DNA of 46,047 nt from Anoxybacillus pushchinoensis (GCF_900111795.1 NZ_FOJQ01000018.1:1-46047); one strand, 5' to 3'. Shown: positions 1 to 7,524, numbered from the stretch's first letter. The notes: a model not told the origin generated them from the letters alone. A program made the numbers and translations.

Positions 1-1
1 T

Positions 2-364
2 GATGTGCTCGCATTGTATCATGATCATGCGACATGCGAACAGTTTCATAGCGAACTGAAAAGCGACTTAGATTTAGAGCGACTTCCATCTGGGAAGATG
101 AAAACGAATGCGCTCGTGTTAGTCATGGGAGCATTCGTGTACAACCTTCTTCGTCTGATTGGACAAGATCTATTAAGCGATCCGAGACATCCATTACATC
201 ATAAAGTGAAACGCCGCCGCATCAAGACGATCATTCAGACGGTGATCACGATGGCAGGGCGACTCGTCCGCCGATCACGACAGATCTGGATGAAACTGAC
301 GCGAAGGAGTGGCTATAGCGAGCCCCTACTGAACGTCTATCAGAAATGGAGAGAGGCAAGATAA
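2..364 (+). pseudogene. IS1380-type transposase, C-terminal part (cut by window edge)
   Basis: The reading frame is open from the first bases, so the 5' part lies outside the window and about 120 C-terminal residues are visible. The segment YHDHATCEQFHSELKSDLDL followed by ERLPSGK and a YNLLRLIGQ helix is characteristic of the C-terminal catalytic region of IS1380-group DDE transposases; the E of CEQFHSELK is probably the family's catalytic glutamate. It ends in a basic stretch (KRRRIKT, RRSRQIW). Whether the whole gene is intact cannot be judged. It marks the left edge of an accessory patch, which fits an insertion sequence next to defence-type genes. Confidence 0.8.
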
Positions 365-670
365 CGAACGAATGTTCGAGCGCTGATGTCCAACGTCACT
401 CCCTGGGCTTTTTTGTCTATTTTTTGGTTCGTATACCTAAAAAAGAGATTTGTTCCATTTTCGGAAATAGAGATGACATAGGTCATAAGCATAAAAAGGG
501 TTTTATGGATTATCAATCCATAAAAATTACAACAAAATCAAAGTCGATTTCAATTCATCACGGATTCAGGGTCTATGTTTTTATGGATATTATTGGTTAA
601 TCAACACACGTGTTTTAAACGCATCTTTCTAACTTTCTCTAGTTGGAGGCTGAATAGTTGCTGTCTCTCT
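365..670. other. Gene-free stretch after the transposase
   Basis: No convincing coding frame is seen here; the open frame crossing 346-600 has no family resemblance and no ribosome binding site. The right inverted repeat of the insertion sequence should lie in the first 50 or so bases, but its exact end cannot be fixed without the left end. The only clear structure is the perfect hairpin at 501-525, listed separately. Confidence 0.5.
501..525. terminator. AT-rich perfect inverted repeat, possible terminator
   Basis: An 11-bp perfect stem (TTTTATGGATT / AATCCATAAAA) closes a 3-base loop. It is AT-rich and symmetrical and has A/T runs on both sides, so it could act as a weak bidirectional terminator between the transposase and the convergent HEPN operon. 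It could also simply be a palindromic remnant. Confidence 0.4.
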
Positions 671-1204
671 TTATATTTGCAAATAATCGACTAAGTTTTT
701 ACATATCGTGTATACTGTTAACAGGTCATATTTCTTCCCCAGCTTTGGTGTCCAATACCGCCCATGAGCCAACCAATGGCGCAATTGCAGTGCGCCTTTA
801 TAATCGCTAATATATTTTTTCGCCTGTGGATATTGCTCTTTCCAGCTTTCGAGAATATCTTCATCGAGAGAAGCGCGTTCTGCTTTGTCTTTGTAAATAC
901 ATCGGAATATTCTGCTAAGGTTATCTTTTTTACGATTATATACTCTTGTTAGATAGTCTATTCTCAGTTTTGCTTCCACAGCGGCCAATAAGTCTAAACA
1001 CGTTAGATTTTCCAGCTCCTTAATTTTATCTTTAAAATATTGATCCAATTTCTCCGGTGTAAAACCGATGAATTCTTCGGGTATTTCTAGCCCTTTTTTG
1101 ATATTTTCTTTGTATTTTAAAAGTGCGCTTTTACATAGATTATAAAAATTCACAATATCTTCAAGGCTTTTATTCTCCCCCGAAAATGTGATGCGTCTCT
1201 TCAC
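671..1204 (-). CDS. HEPN-domain protein, putative RNase
   Basis: This is a 177-residue, mostly helical, cytosolic protein. Near the C-terminus it carries LRHWLAHGRYW with R142 and H147 spaced as R-x4-H, the metal-independent RNase motif of HEPN domains (toxins, Abi and CRISPR accessory nucleases). A charged helix around residues 77-88 (E-x3-R-x-D) could be the second conserved element. The start is GTG at 1204, overlapping the upstream gene's stop by four bases (GTGA), so the two are translationally coupled. HEPN function is inferred from the motif and fold only; the exact subfamily is not recognised. The gene is AT-richer than the core genes of the window, consistent with transfer. Confidence 0.7.
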   Translation of the reverse strand: MKRRITFSGENKSLEDIVNFYNLCKSALLKYKENIKKGLEIPEEFIGFTPEKLDQYFKDKIKELENLTCLDLLAAVEAKLRIDYLTRVYNRKKDNLSRIFRCIYKDKAERASLDEDILESWKEQYPQAKKYISDYKGALQLRHWLAHGRYWTPKLGKKYDLLTVYTICKNLVDYLQI

Positions 1205-1740
1205 TCGGCAATAACTCCTAACAAGGCATCAGAAAAGGAATCTTTGTTCAAGTCAATAAATTTTATGTTTGGGGGAGGAGTCGCAATTTTCCAAGCATAT
1301 TCGGGATTTTTCGTTTCACGAATTTTTTCTAAACCTTTTGACAGTCCATCGCCAAAATGAACCATAATTTTTGGTGATTCTGCTTCTTTATCCACTAATA
1401 AAAACATAATATTTCCATTTTTACCAATCATGTCTATTCTTCCCATGGCGCCTATAATATTTTTTCCAATTGGCTCTATTACTACTTGTTGATCAGGAAA
1501 GTTTACATATAATTTCCTTGTCGTATATTCGCCAAGGTATTCTTCATATTTCTTAACTTCTTCCCATTCAAAAGATAACAGTCCCTTTTCCTGAAGTGGT
1601 GTAAGGAACGATTGAATTTGCTTATAAAATGTTGTAATTTCCATTAGCCATTGCTGTTTTTTCTGTTCCCAGTCAATTTTATTTTTTTCGGTTTGTTCCT
1701 TTTTCTTTGTTAAAAATTCCTCTAAATTCTCCATTCCCAT
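1201..1740 (-). CDS. Unknown protein, partner of the HEPN protein
   Basis: This 179-residue protein has no recognised family. Residues 1-65 are a charged coiled-coil-like helix rich in K, E and Q. Residues 70-150 look like a beta-rich domain (KLYVNFPDQQVVIEP, GRIDMIGKNGNIMFLLVD, PKIMVHFGDG). The start ATG at 1740 has a strong ribosome binding site (GGAGAG about 7 bases upstream). It is the first gene of a two-gene operon, with a 4-base overlap to the HEPN gene. By analogy with HEPN toxin pairs (HEPN-MNT, and others) it could be the antitoxin or a sensor subunit, but nothing in its own sequence proves this. Confidence 0.65.
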   Translation of the reverse strand: MGMENLEEFLTKKKEQTEKNKIDWEQKKQQWLMEITTFYKQIQSFLTPLQEKGLLSFEWEEVKKYEEYLGEYTTRKLYVNFPDQQVVIEPIGKNIIGAMGRIDMIGKNGNIMFLLVDKEAESPKIMVHFGDGLSKGLEKIRETKNPEYAWKIATPPPNIKFIDLNKDSFSDALLGVIAE

Positions 1741-2123
1741 TTACAATCTCTCCTTTATACAATATTTGTATTCTTATTATATCTTATTTGGCGGCTAACG
1801 GGTAGATGCGTTAGAAATGATGGTGAAACAACCGATATATGAAAAATTTCTGTGGCAATCATTAACTTATTCCCCTGTTATGTACTTAAGATGGTAGGAG
1901 GGGTACGAAAATTTACTGATTACTTGTGGATACTGTTTAAAATTTTTGTTCAATATCGAACAGAACCCTAATCGGGAAAGAAAAAAGGCAGGGAGTTTTT
2001 AGAGTAGTTTGTTTTTAACTGGGCATTGACGTTAAGTTTACTCATACTGCCTGTCATCTGTTGCTTTATATATGTAAAGGCGATTAGTGATAAAATGGAA
2101 TAAAAAGAGATGGAGGGAAACAA
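1741..2123. other. Divergent intergenic region
   Basis: About 380 bases separate the leftward HEPN operon from a rightward small gene. On the minus strand a TATAAT (rc of 1779-1784) lies some 40 bases before the HEPN operon start, but the -35 is poor. On the plus strand an extended -10 (TGATAAAAT, ending near 2095) precedes the gene at 2124. No repeat, RNA gene or further open frame is supported. Confidence 0.4.
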
Positions 2124-2384
2124 ATGAAATGGTCAGAGTTACGTAAGCAATGTCCGAATCAATTTGTTTTGGTGGAGGCTATTTCGGCTTATTCGCAAAA
2201 TGGCAAACGGATCATTGAGGAAATGGAAGTGATCGATCAGTATCATAGTGCGTCCGATGCATGGAATGGTTATAAGCAACAGCACAAAACTTTTCCGGAG
2301 AAAGAATTATATATTTTTCATACAAGTAAAGAAGAAATAGAGGTAGAAGAACAATATTTTATAGGAATTCGGGGGAGAGTATGA
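2124..2384 (+). CDS. Small conserved-looking hypothetical protein
   Basis: This soluble 86-residue protein has no signal peptide or membrane segment. It has a GGAGGG ribosome binding site a few bases before the ATG. Its stop overlaps the next start (ATGA at 2381-2384), so it was translationally coupled to the retropepsin-like protease gene. The family is not recognised. Because its partner gene is broken, it may have lost its function or may act alone. Confidence 0.6.
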   Translation: MKWSELRKQCPNQFVLVEAISAYSQNGKRIIEEMEVIDQYHSASDAWNGYKQQHKTFPEKELYIFHTSKEEIEVEEQYFIGIRGRV

Positions 2385-2560
2385 ATATAAGAATAGAAAA
2401 TGGATTGCCTATTGTTTCCGTTGAAATAAAGCGTGGTGAAAAAGCTGTTCTTTTAACGGATGTGTTATTGGACACAGGGTGCGCTACGACCATTTTTGAT
2501 ACGGATGCACTCGCACAAATTGGTATCGAATTAGATGGTACCGTCAAGAATTTTGTGTAA
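2381..2560 (+). pseudogene. Retropepsin-like aspartic protease, N-terminal stub
   Basis: The frame gives 59 residues. They contain the aspartic protease signature LLDTGCATTIF (active-site D-T-G, residues 31-33) after a beta-hairpin start, then run into a stop after VKNFV. Retropepsin-like proteins of this type need roughly 120-130 residues, including a second beta-lobe and flap, so the C-terminal half is missing. The sequence after the break changes character and resembles the tail of a darT gene (2571-2645), so a deletion between two neighbouring genes is the simplest explanation. Confidence 0.7.
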
Positions 2561-2570
2561 TGTAAGATAG

Positions 2571-2645
2571 CAAAAAGTTGAAGAGATTATGTACCAATGT
2601 CATTGCCATAAACCAATAGCTGTCAGGCCGCATTGGTACTACTGA
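2571..2645 (+). pseudogene. darT-like toxin, 3' remnant
   Basis: Directly upstream of darG, one frame reads QKVEEIMY, then HKPIAVRPHWYY and a TGA 13 bases before the darG ATG. Many DarT DNA ADP-ribosyltransferases end in a basic segment closing with R/K-P-x-WYY or WYF, and darT normally lies immediately 5' of darG. An in-frame stop at 2568-2570 and the protease stub upstream show that the catalytic body of the toxin is gone. The match is short (24 codons), so identification rests on both the ending and its position. Confidence 0.55.
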
Positions 2646-2658
2646 AGGAGGTGGCGAA

Positions 2659-3693
2659 ATGATCATCCTAAAACAAGGCAATCTCTTGGAAGATGAAGCA
2701 GAAGCTTTGGTGAATACGGTCAATTGTGTCGGAGTGATGGGGAAAGGAATTGCACTGCAATTTAAGCAAGCTTATCCAGAAATGTTTTCGGAGTATGAAA
2801 AGGCTTGCCGCCGCAAGGAAGTGCAGCCAGGCAAAATGCATGTCGTTTCCACTAAATCATTATTGAACCCAAAATATATTATTAATTTTCCCACAAAGCG
2901 CCATTGGAAAAATAAATCCCGGATGGAAGATATAGAATTAGGGTTAGTGGATTTAGTAAAGGTGGTTAAGGAACTTAATATAAAATCAATTGCGATTCCA
3001 CCGCTTGGGTGTGGAAATGGCGGATTAAAATGGGCTGAAGTACGTCCTAAAATTGAAGCGGCTTTTAAGCATTTAAAAGAGGTGGAAGTACATTTATACG
3101 AGCCTGCAGGAAGCCCTAAACCCGATCAAATAAAGATACGTACGGAAAAACCGAAAATGACAAGATCTAGAGCATTATTTCTTATGCTAATGAATGATTA
3201 CTCCATTCCAGGTTATCGGCTATCTTTGCTTGAAGTGCAAAAGCTAGCGTATTTTCTCCAAGCAGTAGGGGAACCCCTTAAACTAAGATTTGAAAAAAGC
3301 AAATATGGTCCATATGCAGACAATTTAAATCATGTATTATTGCGCTTAGATGGCCATTTTATTCGTGGTTTTGGCGATCGCAGCAGAGATACAGAAATTT
3401 ACTTAATACCAGATGCAGTCCAAAAAGCGGAGCAGTATTTGATGGACGATTCCGAAGCCTATAAGCACTTAAAAAGAGTAAGGGATATTATTCAAGGGTT
3501 TGAAACTCCATATGGGCTAGAATTGCTTTCAACTGTACATTGGGTTGTTAAGGAAAATCCAGATATAAAAGATGATATTCAGTCAATCGTTGAAGAAATT
3601 CACAATTGGAACGAACGGAAACGGAAGATATTTAAAGAGAAGCATATTACAAAAGCTTGGCAACATTTGAAAGAAGTAGGGATGCTTAATTAA
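2659..3693 (+). CDS. darG: DarG-type antitoxin (DNA ADP-ribosyl glycohydrolase)
   Basis: DarG reverses ADP-ribosylation of thymidine in single-stranded DNA made by the toxin DarT. Residues 1-150 are a macrodomain: GNLLEDEAEALVNTVNC near the start (with N22), a glycine-rich MGKGIALQFK loop, and FPTKRHW, whose K80 matches the catalytic lysine described for DarG. Residues 165-344 form a helical domain (LLEVQKLAYFLQ, SKYGPYADNL) that resembles the Panacea/DUF4065 type and in DarG serves to neutralise DarT by binding. The ribosome binding site is AAGGAGGTG before the ATG. The protein is full length (344 aa) although its toxin gene is only a stub. Confidence 0.85.
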   Translation: MIILKQGNLLEDEAEALVNTVNCVGVMGKGIALQFKQAYPEMFSEYEKACRRKEVQPGKMHVVSTKSLLNPKYIINFPTKRHWKNKSRMEDIELGLVDLVKVVKELNIKSIAIPPLGCGNGGLKWAEVRPKIEAAFKHLKEVEVHLYEPAGSPKPDQIKIRTEKPKMTRSRALFLMLMNDYSIPGYRLSLLEVQKLAYFLQAVGEPLKLRFEKSKYGPYADNLNHVLLRLDGHFIRGFGDRSRDTEIYLIPDAVQKAEQYLMDDSEAYKHLKRVRDIIQGFETPYGLELLSTVHWVVKENPDIKDDIQSIVEEIHNWNERKRKIFKEKHITKAWQHLKEVGMLN

Positions 3694-3801
3694 CAAAAAT
3701 GCTTGTATTACGTTTCATTCAAATTTGAAAATGGGGCTTTTGGTGACAGTATAAACTTTAATTACCTGTAATATTGTTAATTAACTGCATGCTCAACAAC
3801 A

Positions 3802-3830
3802 AGGCATTAGCTTGGCTAGTGCCTCTTTTT
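3802..3830 (+). terminator. Rho-independent terminator after darG
   Basis: A 10-bp stem AGGCATTAGC / GCTAGTGCCT (one T-G wobble) closes a TTG loop and is followed by CTTTTT. It lies about 110 bases after the darG stop and separates the accessory patch from the flagellar operon. Confidence 0.8.
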
Positions 3831-3897
3831 ATGTCGATTAATAGGATTAATTTTTTATTTCGCTGTTTCACTCTCGTTTGTTTATGTACGAAATGAC

Positions 3898-3924
3898 TTC
3901 ATATTTTTCTTTTCTAACCGATAT
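3898..3924 (+). promoter_or_regulatory. Candidate sigma-D flagellar promoter
   Basis: ACCGATAT at 3917-3924 matches 7 of 8 positions of the sigma-D -10 (GCCGATAT). The -35 at 3898-3901 (TTCA against TAAA, 15-base spacer) is weak. The position, about 40 bases before the flaG start, and the sigma-D control of the B. subtilis yvyC-fliD-fliS-fliT operon support the call. Confidence 0.5.
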
Positions 3925-3962
3925 AAACAGTAGAAACGTATATGTCAAAGGGGCGAACGGTG

Positions 3963-4334
3963 ATGATTGAACGTATTTCTTCTTCTCTTTCTTCCACATA
4001 TATGTATGAAAAAACGACAGAGCGTCCAGCAGAGCAGCAAAAACAAGAGCAAACCACTGTACAGCAAATGAACGCAAAACAAGAAGAAGAGCGTACTTCA
4101 AAAGAAATTTCAAAAGAAAAACTTGAAGAAATCGTCAAAGGAATGAATGAATTTTTACAGCCGAGCCATACGTCGCTAAAATTTGCGGTACATGAAGATT
4201 TAAAAGAGTATTATATTCAACTAATCGATGATCGAACGAAGGAAGTTGTGCGCGAAATTCCGCCGAAAAAATTGCTAGATATGTACGCGGCGATGATGAA
4301 GTTTGTCGGGTTAATCGTTGACCGAAAAATTTAG
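3963..4334 (+). CDS. flaG: FlaG family flagellar protein
   Basis: This is FlaG/YvyC (123 aa), encoded first in the filament-cap operon and thought to affect filament length. It has a polar, Q/E-rich N-terminal third (residues 15-50) and a conserved C-terminal domain, LKFAVHEDLKEYYIQLIDD then VVREIPPKKLLDMYAAM. The start at 3963 is preferred over the in-frame ATG at 3942 because AAAGGGG (3947-3953) sits about 9 bases before 3963. The gap to fliD is 13 bases and holds the fliD ribosome binding site. A sigma-D-like promoter lies upstream. Confidence 0.9.
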   Translation: MIERISSSLSSTYMYEKTTERPAEQQKQEQTTVQQMNAKQEEERTSKEISKEKLEEIVKGMNEFLQPSHTSLKFAVHEDLKEYYIQLIDDRTKEVVREIPPKKLLDMYAAMMKFVGLIVDRKI

Positions 4335-4347
4335 GAGGTGGTAAGTT

Positions 4348-5910
4348 ATGAGCATGATGCGAATTGGTGGATTGGCAAGCGGAATGGATATCGATCAAAT
4401 TGTGCGGGATTTAATGAAAGTCGAGCGTGCGCCAATTGATAAATTAAAACAAAAAAAGCAATTGCTTGAATGGCAGCGCGATGCATATCGCGATATGAAC
4501 CGGTTGTTGAATGATTTAGACCGCATGATTTTTGATGTCGTTATGCGCCAAAGTACGTTTTTACAGAAAAAAGTGACGAGCTCAAACGAAAATATCGTCA
4601 CTGCTACAAGCACGCCGAGCGCGTCAAATCAAACAGTTGAGATTAGCAACATTACGCAACTTGCAACCGCAGCAAGATGGACATCGGGAGCAATTGAAAA
4701 AACAGGGGGTGGAGCAGTAGACGTAAATGCTTCACTTGCCAGTCAGTTTGGTGAAAGTAACGTACCGAACTCCTTAGAGTTTCAAGTGACAAAACCGGGA
4801 AGTACGACGCCAGAAACCGTCAGCATTTCAATCGATCCGAATACAGATACGTTAAATACGCTTATTAATAAATTAAACAGCAACGCGACGTTAGGCGTTC
4901 GTGCGTTTTACGATGATTTTACACAGAAAATGGTTATTACTAAAAATCAAACGGGTAGCGGATCTTCTATTGAAGTTACAAGCGGTGCAGAACTTTTCAC
5001 TAAATTAGGATTTAACCTAGATATACAGGTTGATTCAAGTGATCCATCAAATAAAATCACAAAAACGTTTTTACAACAAGATCCAGGAACAGGACAAAAC
5101 GCCAAATTTACAATTAACGGTCTTACGACAGAGCGTCCGTCGAACACGTTTACGATTAACGGTATGACGTATACGTTGAAAAACACGCATACCGGGACGG
5201 TAACGATTTCATCAACAACAAATACGGATGCGATTTTTAACTCGATTAAATCGTTCGTTGATAAATATAATGAAACGATTGATGAGATCAATAAAAAGTT
5301 AAAAGAAACTCGTTATCGTGATTATCAGCCGTTGACGGATGAGCAGCGTGAGCAGTTGACGGAAAAGCAGGCGGAGAAGTGGGAAGAGAAAGCGAGAAGC
5401 GGCATTTTGCGCGGCGACTCGATTTTGTCAAACGCCCTTTCTAACATGCGCCAAGCGTTGTATCGAAAAGTCGAAGCCGCGTCAGAAGGGTTTCAACAGC
5501 TTGCCCAAATCGGCATCACGACGACAGCAAACTATTTAGAAGGCGGAAAGCTCATTATTGACGAAGCCAAGTTAAAACAAAAAATTGAAGAAAATCCAGA
5601 AGCGGTGTATCGTCTCTTTAGCAACAATGGCGAAGGAGCGAACAAAGGCATCGTTTTGCAACTGCGCGATGAAATAAAAAAGACGATCAAAAGCATTGAG
5701 GATAAAGCAGGAAATACGTTCAAAGTTGCGAATCAATATGTCATTGGAAAAAGCATTCGCGATCTTGATACGCGCATTAGTGCGGCGGAAGATCGATTAA
5801 AACGAGTAGAAGACCGTTACTGGAAGCAGTTTTCCGCGATGGAAAAAGCGGTGCAACGGGCAAACTGGCAAAGCATGTATCTTATGAACGCTTTTGGCGG
5901 CTGGGTATAA
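4348..5910 (+). CDS. fliD: Flagellar filament cap protein FliD (HAP2)
   Basis: FliD forms the cap at the tip of the growing filament and helps flagellin fold in. It has 520 residues. The N-terminal FliD_N region begins with RIGGLASGMDIDQIVRDLM, typical of the axial-protein D0 domain. The middle is a T/N/S-rich exposed domain (about residues 100-310), usually the variable part. The C-terminal FliD_C domain (about 310-510) has long helices ending in QSMYLMNAFGGW. It is exported through the flagellar type III apparatus, so no Sec signal is expected or seen. Ribosome binding site AGGAGGTGG. Confidence 0.97.
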   Translation: MSMMRIGGLASGMDIDQIVRDLMKVERAPIDKLKQKKQLLEWQRDAYRDMNRLLNDLDRMIFDVVMRQSTFLQKKVTSSNENIVTATSTPSASNQTVEISNITQLATAARWTSGAIEKTGGGAVDVNASLASQFGESNVPNSLEFQVTKPGSTTPETVSISIDPNTDTLNTLINKLNSNATLGVRAFYDDFTQKMVITKNQTGSGSSIEVTSGAELFTKLGFNLDIQVDSSDPSNKITKTFLQQDPGTGQNAKFTINGLTTERPSNTFTINGMTYTLKNTHTGTVTISSTTNTDAIFNSIKSFVDKYNETIDEINKKLKETRYRDYQPLTDEQREQLTEKQAEKWEEKARSGILRGDSILSNALSNMRQALYRKVEAASEGFQQLAQIGITTTANYLEGGKLIIDEAKLKQKIEENPEAVYRLFSNNGEGANKGIVLQLRDEIKKTIKSIEDKAGNTFKVANQYVIGKSIRDLDTRISAAEDRLKRVEDRYWKQFSAMEKAVQRANWQSMYLMNAFGGWV

Positions 5911-5930
5911 TCATTTAGGAGGTTGAACAG

Positions 5931-6323
5931 ATGAACCCATATCAGTCCTATCAAACAAACGCGGTGCAAACAGCGTCGCCGGGAGAGTTAACGCTTATGC
6001 TTTACAACGGTTGTTTGAAATTTATTGCACAAGCGAAAAAGGCGATTGAAGAGAAAAATATTGAAGCGCGCAATACGAACTTGTTGAAAGCGCAAAAAAT
6101 TATTCAAGAGCTGATGGTGACGCTCAATATGGAATATGAGGTCGCGAAGTCGATGATGACGATGTACGACTATATGTATCGTCGACTTGTAGAAGCAAAC
6201 ATTAAAAGCGACATCACGATTTTAGAGGAAGTAGAAGGGTACGTGAAAGAATTTCGCGATACGTGGAAGCAAGTCATTCAAATCAATCGTCAACGTCAAT
6301 ATGCGCAAGGTGGACAAGCGTGA
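5931..6323 (+). CDS. fliS: Flagellin export chaperone FliS
   Basis: FliS binds unfolded flagellin in the cytosol and delivers it to the export gate. The 130-residue, all-helical protein has the hallmark start YQSYQTNAVQTASPGELTLM and the LYNGCLKF segment. Ribosome binding site AGGAGG about 8 bases before the ATG. Its stop TGA shares one base with the following fliT start (TGATG), a coupling usual in this operon. Confidence 0.97.
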   Translation: MNPYQSYQTNAVQTASPGELTLMLYNGCLKFIAQAKKAIEEKNIEARNTNLLKAQKIIQELMVTLNMEYEVAKSMMTMYDYMYRRLVEANIKSDITILEEVEGYVKEFRDTWKQVIQINRQRQYAQGGQA

Positions 6324-6673
6324 TGAGCGTTGTTTTTACGCTGTTGGAAGCGACGAGGCAGCTTGCGAATGTGTTGCGAGAGCCTGTATCGAAGGAGAAA
6401 CGCGATGAGGTGATCGCGCGGATTGAGCAGTTGCTTGAGGAGAGGGAGCGGTTGCTTGCGAAGCTCCCTTCTTCTTTGACAGCGGAAGAGCGGAAGATGG
6501 GGCAAGAAATATTAGCATTGAATGCCGAGATTGATGAAAAGTTACAGCAATTGAAGCAGCAAATTCAGTTCGACTTAAAGCAAACGAAAAAAACGAAAAC
6601 GGTTGTCAAACATTATAACCATCCATATGAACCACTGTCTATTGATGGCATGTTTTATGATAAGAAAAGGTAG
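6323..6673 (+). CDS. fliT: FliT-like flagellar chaperone
   Basis: This is a 116-residue, charged helical protein in the fliT position. In B. subtilis FliT is the export chaperone for the cap protein FliD. Sequence resemblance is modest, as is usual for FliT; the assignment relies on position and helical character (residues 20-90 alternate E/K/L). The ATG at 6323 is chosen over an in-frame ATG at 6263 because it forms a one-base stop/start overlap with fliS, while the earlier start would run deep into fliS. The tail is basic (KQTKKTKTVVKHYNH). Confidence 0.75.
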   Translation: MSVVFTLLEATRQLANVLREPVSKEKRDEVIARIEQLLEERERLLAKLPSSLTAEERKMGQEILALNAEIDEKLQQLKQQIQFDLKQTKKTKTVVKHYNHPYEPLSIDGMFYDKKR

Positions 6674-6675
6674 GT

Positions 6676-7071
6676 ATGAAAATGGTGAAATTATCGCATG
6701 AACAATTAGCAGTTATCCAACAGTACGTGGCGCTTTTAGAGACGATTGAAGAAGGATTTGCGTATGTATGTGAAAGTTTTACGAACTATGAGCGAACGCA
6801 AGGAGATGTTGTGCTTGCGGATATTTTTATGGCGTTCGGTCAAATTGATGAGACGAATCGGAGTTCGCTCGCACGTTTTTTTGCGGATGATCGCGCGGTG
6901 TTAGAGGAAATTGCTCGTTTTTCTGCGGTAGCCGATGAGGCGTGGAAATTAGACGGAAAGCTACATGATCCAAATGCGAAGCAACAAATTGTCGAGAAGC
7001 ATGTAGCACCAGCATTTGAAGCGTGGAAAGTAAGTGTGATGCAACATCTTCGTCCGTATGTGGAGCAATAA
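6676..7071 (+). CDS. Hypothetical protein, last gene of the fli operon
   Basis: This 131-residue soluble helical protein is not assignable to a named family. It follows fliT by 2 bases, with an AGGTAGG ribosome binding site inside the fliT end, and precedes a strong terminator, so it belongs to the flagellar operon. Its N-terminal helix pattern (VIQQYVALLETIEEGFAYV) and size would suit a small export chaperone or regulator, but this is only inference from context. Confidence 0.7.
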   Translation: MKMVKLSHEQLAVIQQYVALLETIEEGFAYVCESFTNYERTQGDVVLADIFMAFGQIDETNRSSLARFFADDRAVLEEIARFSAVADEAWKLDGKLHDPNAKQQIVEKHVAPAFEAWKVSVMQHLRPYVEQ

Positions 7072-7075
7072 TAAA

Positions 7076-7098
7076 AAGGTGCGAGCGAATCGCACCTT
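7076..7098. terminator. Bidirectional terminator
   Basis: A 9-bp perfect stem AAGGTGCGA / TCGCACCTT with a 5-base loop lies between the convergent fli operon and the HD-GYP pseudogene. The A run before it and the T-rich sequence after it allow use from both sides. Confidence 0.75.
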
Positions 7099-7105
7099 CT
7101 ATCGT

Positions 7106-7524
7106 TTAAAACGCCTCTGTAATTGTAATGTTTACTTCTTTTCGTAAGTCAATTTCAAACGGTGATTTCAGCATTTCACCGTTTGGATTTTGTAAAATGC
7201 GAATGACCGGACGAAGCGGATATTCAGGGAAAATTTTTGAGACGACACCGCGATATCCTGTGTTTAATACGATGTTTGTGCCGACCGGATAAATAGCAAC
7301 ATACTTTAAAAACGTTTTAATGAGTTCATAATCAAACAACGTGTTGCCTGTTGCGCATAAATATTCAGCTGCTTCATGTGGCGAATGCCGTTTTCGCGCA
7401 GTCCACGAATGTATGAGTCGGTGAGTTTTACCCCTTTCGCAAGCAAAACAGCTCCGTTTGGTCCATAAATGTCGACAGCGAGCACATCGCCGCTTTTTGC
7501 TTCAAACATGTGCACTTTTCGCAT
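7106..7524 (-). pseudogene. HD-GYP phosphodiesterase gene with deleted catalytic core
   Basis: From the ATG at 7524 (GAGGTG ribosome binding site upstream) the frame encodes the N-terminal domain of HD-GYP cyclic-di-GMP phosphodiesterases: MRKVHMFEAKSGDVLAVDIY, then LLAKGVKLTDSYIRGLRENG. At about 7385 the frame changes, and the +1-shifted frame continues as SPHEAAEYLCATGNTLFDYE, then VGTNIVLNTGYRGVVSKIF. That is the conserved C-terminal tail of the same proteins. The HD and GYP motifs, roughly 200 residues, are missing, and the two ends are out of frame. The internal deletion leaves a non-functional gene. Confidence 0.8.

Noticed and set aside
346-600. An 84-codon frame after the transposase
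   Set aside because: No ribosome binding site, no family resemblance, and it crosses the AT-rich palindrome at 501-525.
3868-4138. Two minus-strand frames over the flaG start
   Set aside because: They are shadows of flaG and its promoter region and lack ribosome binding sites.
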